The notes beneath the pieces were generated by a model. The model worked only from the letters and a program-made list of their open reading frames with translations, made no database searches and was not told the DNA's origin. A stretch of 60,776 nt of DNA from Kitasatospora sp. MAA4 (lineage in GTDB: Bacteria > Actinomycetota > Actinomycetes > Streptomycetales > Streptomycetaceae): the NCBI RefSeq assembly GCF_029893355.1, contig NZ_JARZAI010000040.1, positions 1-60,776 of the forward strand. The letters are read 5' to 3'. This document shows positions 58,223-60,776 of this stretch, one piece after another. Position 1 is the first letter of the stretch. Each line of letters begins with the position of its first letter. The translations under genes and the position numbers were made by a program.

Positions 58223-60262
58223 GTGTTCAACGTGCCCTCGGCGCTCAAGCGCCTCGTGATCGGTCAGGCCATGCGCAGCGAGGAGCTGGGGGAGACCCTG
58301 CTCCCCAAGCGCCTCGCGCTGCCGATCTTCGCGTCCGACCCGCTCTCCTCGGTGGCCTACGCCACGGAGGAGATCCTGCTGGTGCTCACCGTCGGGGGCA
58401 CCGCCTTCCTCTACCTCACCCCGTGGATCGCGGCGGGCGTGGTGGCGCTGATGGCGGTCGTGGTGATGTCCTACCGCCAGGTCGTGCACGCCTACCCGAG
58501 CGGCGGCGGCTCGTACGAGGTGGTGACCAGCAACCTGGGACCGAACGCGGGCCTGGTGGTGGCCGCGTCGCTGCTGGTCGACTACGTGATGACGGTGGCC
58601 GTCTCGGTGGCCTCCGGGGTGGACAACATCATCTCGGCCTTCCCGGGTCTGGGGAGCTACCGGGTCCTGATGGCGGTCCTGTTCGTGGCGATACTCGCCG
58701 CGGTCAACCTGCGCGGGGTGCGCGAGTCGGGCAAGGCCTTCGCCGCGCCGACCTACCTGTTCATCGGCGGCATCATGCTGATGGTGATCACCGGGCTGCT
58801 CAAGGCCGCCTTCGGCCACCCGCCGGTGGCCTCCAGCGCCCAGTACGCGATCATTCCGGTGGACCACAAGGACACCCTGGCGGGCCTGGGCCTGCTGATG
58901 CTGGGGTTGCGCGCCTTCGCCTCGGGCTGCACCGCGCTCACCGGCGTCGAGGCGATCTCCAACGGCGTGCCGGCCTTCCGGTCCCCGAAGTCGAAGAACG
59001 CCGCCACCACGATGGCGGTGATGGGCATCACCGCAGTGGTCATGTTCATCGGGATCACCTGGCTGGCGCTGATCGCCAAGGTACACAAGACCACTGACAC
59101 CTGCCAGCTGCTGAACTACCCCGGCGACTGCCACACGGCCTCGCAGCCGACGGTGATCGCCCAGCTGGCCGCCTCGATCTTCGGCGGCGACCACAGCTTC
59201 CTCTTCTACTTCATCCAGGCGGTCACCGCGCTGGTCCTGATCCTGGCCGCGAACACCGCCTTCAACGGGTTCCCGCTGCTGGCCTCGATCCTGGCGCAGC
59301 ACCGCTACCTGCCCCGGCAGATGCACACCCGCGGCGACCGGCTGGCGTTCTCCAACGGCATCATCGCGCTGGCCGCGGTGAACATGCTCCTGCTCTGGGC
59401 GTACAAGGCGGACGTCACCAACCTGATCCACCTGTACATCCTGGGCGTCTTCACCTCCTTCACGCTGTCCCAGATCGGCATGGTCAGGCACTGGAACGAG
59501 CTGCTGACCACCGAGACGGATCCGAAGATCCGCGGCGGCGCCCTGCGCTCCCGGGTGATCAACTCCTTCGGTGCGGTGGTCACCGCGCTGGTGCTGGTGA
59601 TCGTCATGATCACCAAGTTCACCGAGGGCGCCTGGCTCGCCGTGGTCGCCGCCGTGCTGCTGTTCGGCATGATGCGCGGCATCCGCCGGCACTACGACTC
59701 GGTCTCCGACGAGCTGTCGGTGGACGACCCGCACGCGGAGTCGGTGCGGCCCTCCAAGGTGCACGGCATCGTCCTGGTCTCCAAGATCCACAAGCCCACG
59801 CTGCGGGCGCTCGGCTACGCCCAGGCGTTCCGGCCGGACACCCTGGAGGCGCTCAGCGTCGCGGTGGAGAAGGACGCCACGGACGAACTGCGCGAGCGCT
59901 GGGCCGAGTTCGACATCCAGGTGCCGCTCAAGGTGCTGGACTCGCCGTACCGCGAGATCACCAAGCCGGTGGTCGCGTACGTCCGCTCGGTGCGGCGTGA
60001 CAGTCCGCGCGACGCCGTCGCGGTCTTCATCCCCGAGTACGTGGTCGGCCGCTGGTGGGAGCACCTGCTGCACAACCAGTCGGCGCTCTGGCTGAAGAGC
60101 CGGCTGCTCTTCACCCCCGGCGTGATGGTGATCAGCGTGCCCTGGCAGCTCTCCTCCTCCAGTCGCGCCGACCACCCGGCCCGCCGGGCCCCGGGCTCGG
60201 TGCGCCGCGGCGAACCGGCCGCCAACAAGGACGTCGCCGGCTCGGTTCACAAGGTCGGCTGA
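58223..60262 (+). CDS. APC-family permease, KimA-like potassium importer (copy 2)
   Basis: The protein has 679 residues from GTG 58223, which starts MFNVPSALKRLVIGQAMR as in streptomycete relatives; the in-frame 58148 start lacks this. Twelve helices carry ASDPLSSVAYATEEILLVL, SYRQVVHAYPSGGGSYEVV and LRAFASGCTALTGVEAISNG. The ending domain (about 500-679) is cytoplasmic. No clear ribosome binding site is seen before the GTG. The same likely function applies as for the gene at 56074. Confidence 0.82.
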   Translation: MFNVPSALKRLVIGQAMRSEELGETLLPKRLALPIFASDPLSSVAYATEEILLVLTVGGTAFLYLTPWIAAGVVALMAVVVMSYRQVVHAYPSGGGSYEVVTSNLGPNAGLVVAASLLVDYVMTVAVSVASGVDNIISAFPGLGSYRVLMAVLFVAILAAVNLRGVRESGKAFAAPTYLFIGGIMLMVITGLLKAAFGHPPVASSAQYAIIPVDHKDTLAGLGLLMLGLRAFASGCTALTGVEAISNGVPAFRSPKSKNAATTMAVMGITAVVMFIGITWLALIAKVHKTTDTCQLLNYPGDCHTASQPTVIAQLAASIFGGDHSFLFYFIQAVTALVLILAANTAFNGFPLLASILAQHRYLPRQMHTRGDRLAFSNGIIALAAVNMLLLWAYKADVTNLIHLYILGVFTSFTLSQIGMVRHWNELLTTETDPKIRGGALRSRVINSFGAVVTALVLVIVMITKFTEGAWLAVVAAVLLFGMMRGIRRHYDSVSDELSVDDPHAESVRPSKVHGIVLVSKIHKPTLRALGYAQAFRPDTLEALSVAVEKDATDELRERWAEFDIQVPLKVLDSPYREITKPVVAYVRSVRRDSPRDAVAVFIPEYVVGRWWEHLLHNQSALWLKSRLLFTPGVMVISVPWQLSSSSRADHPARRAPGSVRRGEPAANKDVAGSVHKVG

Positions 60263-60279
60263 ACGAGCTGACGCAGCAG

Positions 60280-60315
60280 GCCCCCGGCACGCGGTTTCGA
60301 CCGCGCGCCGGGGGC
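60280..60315 (+). terminator. terminator hairpin after the second permease
   Basis: GCCCCCGGC and CGCGGT pair with ACCGCG and GCCGGGGGC around TTCG. The stem is nearly perfect with a stable UUCG-type tetraloop, 18 bases after the permease stop. Confidence 0.85.
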
Positions 60316-60550
60316 TTCGTCATGCCCTGAGGCGCGGGGCGAAGGCAACGGAACGACAACGGGACGACAACGGCGCGGCGAAGCCCATCAAGGTCGCGTC
60401 AACGTTCGAATTCCACCCGTATGGACGGCGTCAGGACTCACCGGTTCCCGCCGAACGGCTGATTTCCTACATGAGCCGGCCTGCCGCCGGTGTCGTGAGG
60501 CCCAGTGGCCGCGCACGGCCCAGGTCCCCTGAACCACCTTGGTGGAGCCC

Positions 60551-60634
60551 ATGCTCGACGTCGTCTTCGTCGGTATCACGGTCGCCGTGTTCGCCGTCCT
60601 CGCTCTGATCGCCCGAGGGGTGGAGAAGCTGTGA
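60551..60634 (+). CDS. small membrane protein upstream of kdpF (27 aa)
   Basis: The peptide MLDVVFVGITVAVFAVLALIA and a short charged end (RGVEKL) make one membrane helix. GGTGGAG lies four bases before the ATG. Its length and position directly before kdpF suggest a small accessory subunit of the Kdp potassium pump. I know no established name for it. Confidence 0.55.
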   Translation: MLDVVFVGITVAVFAVLALIARGVEKL

Positions 60635-60684
60635 CCGCTCTCCCTACCCCTGTCCCGTCCCAGGTGCGCGAGGTGGCCTCATGA
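60631..60684 (+). CDS. possible 17-codon linking ORF before kdpF
   Basis: The GTG overlaps the preceding stop (GTGA), and its own stop overlaps the kdpF ATG (ATGA). The peptide is VTALPTPVPSQVREVAS. The two clean overlaps suggest translational coupling or a leader peptide, but chance is possible. Confidence 0.3.
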   Translation: MTALPTPVPSQVREVAS

Positions 60685-60770
60685 GTGTCGAGAACATCGC
60701 AGGCCTGATCGTCGCTGTCGCGCTCGTCGGCTATCTCGTCGTGGCGCTGATCTTCCCGGAGAAGTTCTGA
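60681..60770 (+). CDS. kdpF: potassium-transporting ATPase subunit KdpF
   Basis: The peptide has 29 residues: MSVENIAGLIVAVALVGYLV, then a short end (ALIFPEKF). This is a standard KdpF, one membrane helix with the closing FPEKF. It stabilises the KdpFABC high-affinity potassium pump. GAGGTGG lies before the ATG. The next ATG (60772) is two bases after the stop and should be kdpA, but it runs off the right edge. Confidence 0.9.
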   Translation: MSVENIAGLIVAVALVGYLVVALIFPEKF

Positions 60771-60776
60771 CATGAG

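Overview
The window is high-GC actinobacterial DNA. Gene content and order point to a Streptomyces or Kitasatospora relative: futalosine-type menaquinone genes, DUF397/XRE regulator pairs, a second shortened nuo cluster followed by htpX, kinase-propeller proteins, and a Rep/Tra/GntR actinomycete integrative element. No database could be searched, so family assignments rest on motifs visible in the translations.

Layout. 1-135 is the start of an acyl-CoA carboxylase beta-subunit gene running off the left edge. 557-3469 holds a PLDc_N membrane protein, then a UbiD-type decarboxylase and a UbiA-type prenyltransferase, overlapping by 4 bases. 3567-6368 is a patch of small and accessory genes: a VOC protein, an NYN-domain RNase-like protein, the decayed tail of a second VOC gene, an alpha/beta hydrolase and two small proteins. 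6496-8391 is an XRE/DUF5753 regulator followed by five tandem DUF397 genes. 8494-16894 holds a cold-shock protein, a MOSC protein, two paralogous membrane proteins, a cyclase, UbiX, Lrp/AsnC, a threonine dehydratase-like enzyme, MqnE, an L,D-transpeptidase-like protein and a KAS III. UbiD, UbiA, UbiX and MqnE together give much of the later futalosine pathway to menaquinone. 17085-24233 carries a TetR regulator, a Ser/Thr kinase with a PQQ-type propeller, GalE, an HtrA-like lipoprotein protease and a sensor kinase. 24628-34338 is a nuo cluster of order A-B-C-H-I-J-K-L-M-N. It lacks D, E, F and G, so it encodes the membrane arm and part of the connecting arm but no NADH-oxidising module. It is followed by htpX, a YciI-like gene and a Tat-exported PHP-domain protein.

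At about 37525-49892 an integrative element of about 12.4 kb sits inside a yccF gene. On the left is the truncated 5' end of the host gene. The element then carries a large serine integrase whose C-terminus looks like an IS5-type transposase domain, a 46-residue protein, an HUH-type Rep, a frameshifted FtsK-like Tra, small accessory genes and a divergent GntR repressor. Next come a 1.4-kb non-coding block rich in hairpins and a cargo section (an anti-sigma-type ATPase, a small CxxC protein, an XRE-TPR regulator and a creatininase-family amidohydrolase). At the right end the element supplies a replacement 5' end for yccF, so an intact yccF reads across the right junction.

The right flank (50182-60776) holds a Mug-type glycosylase, a PAP2 protein, a decayed patch with a lipoprotein, YajQ, tRNA-Tyr(GTA) with a strong terminator, a universal stress protein and two KimA-like APC permeases. 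Last comes the start of a kdp operon (a small membrane protein, then kdpF). The last 5 kb therefore look like a potassium-uptake neighbourhood.
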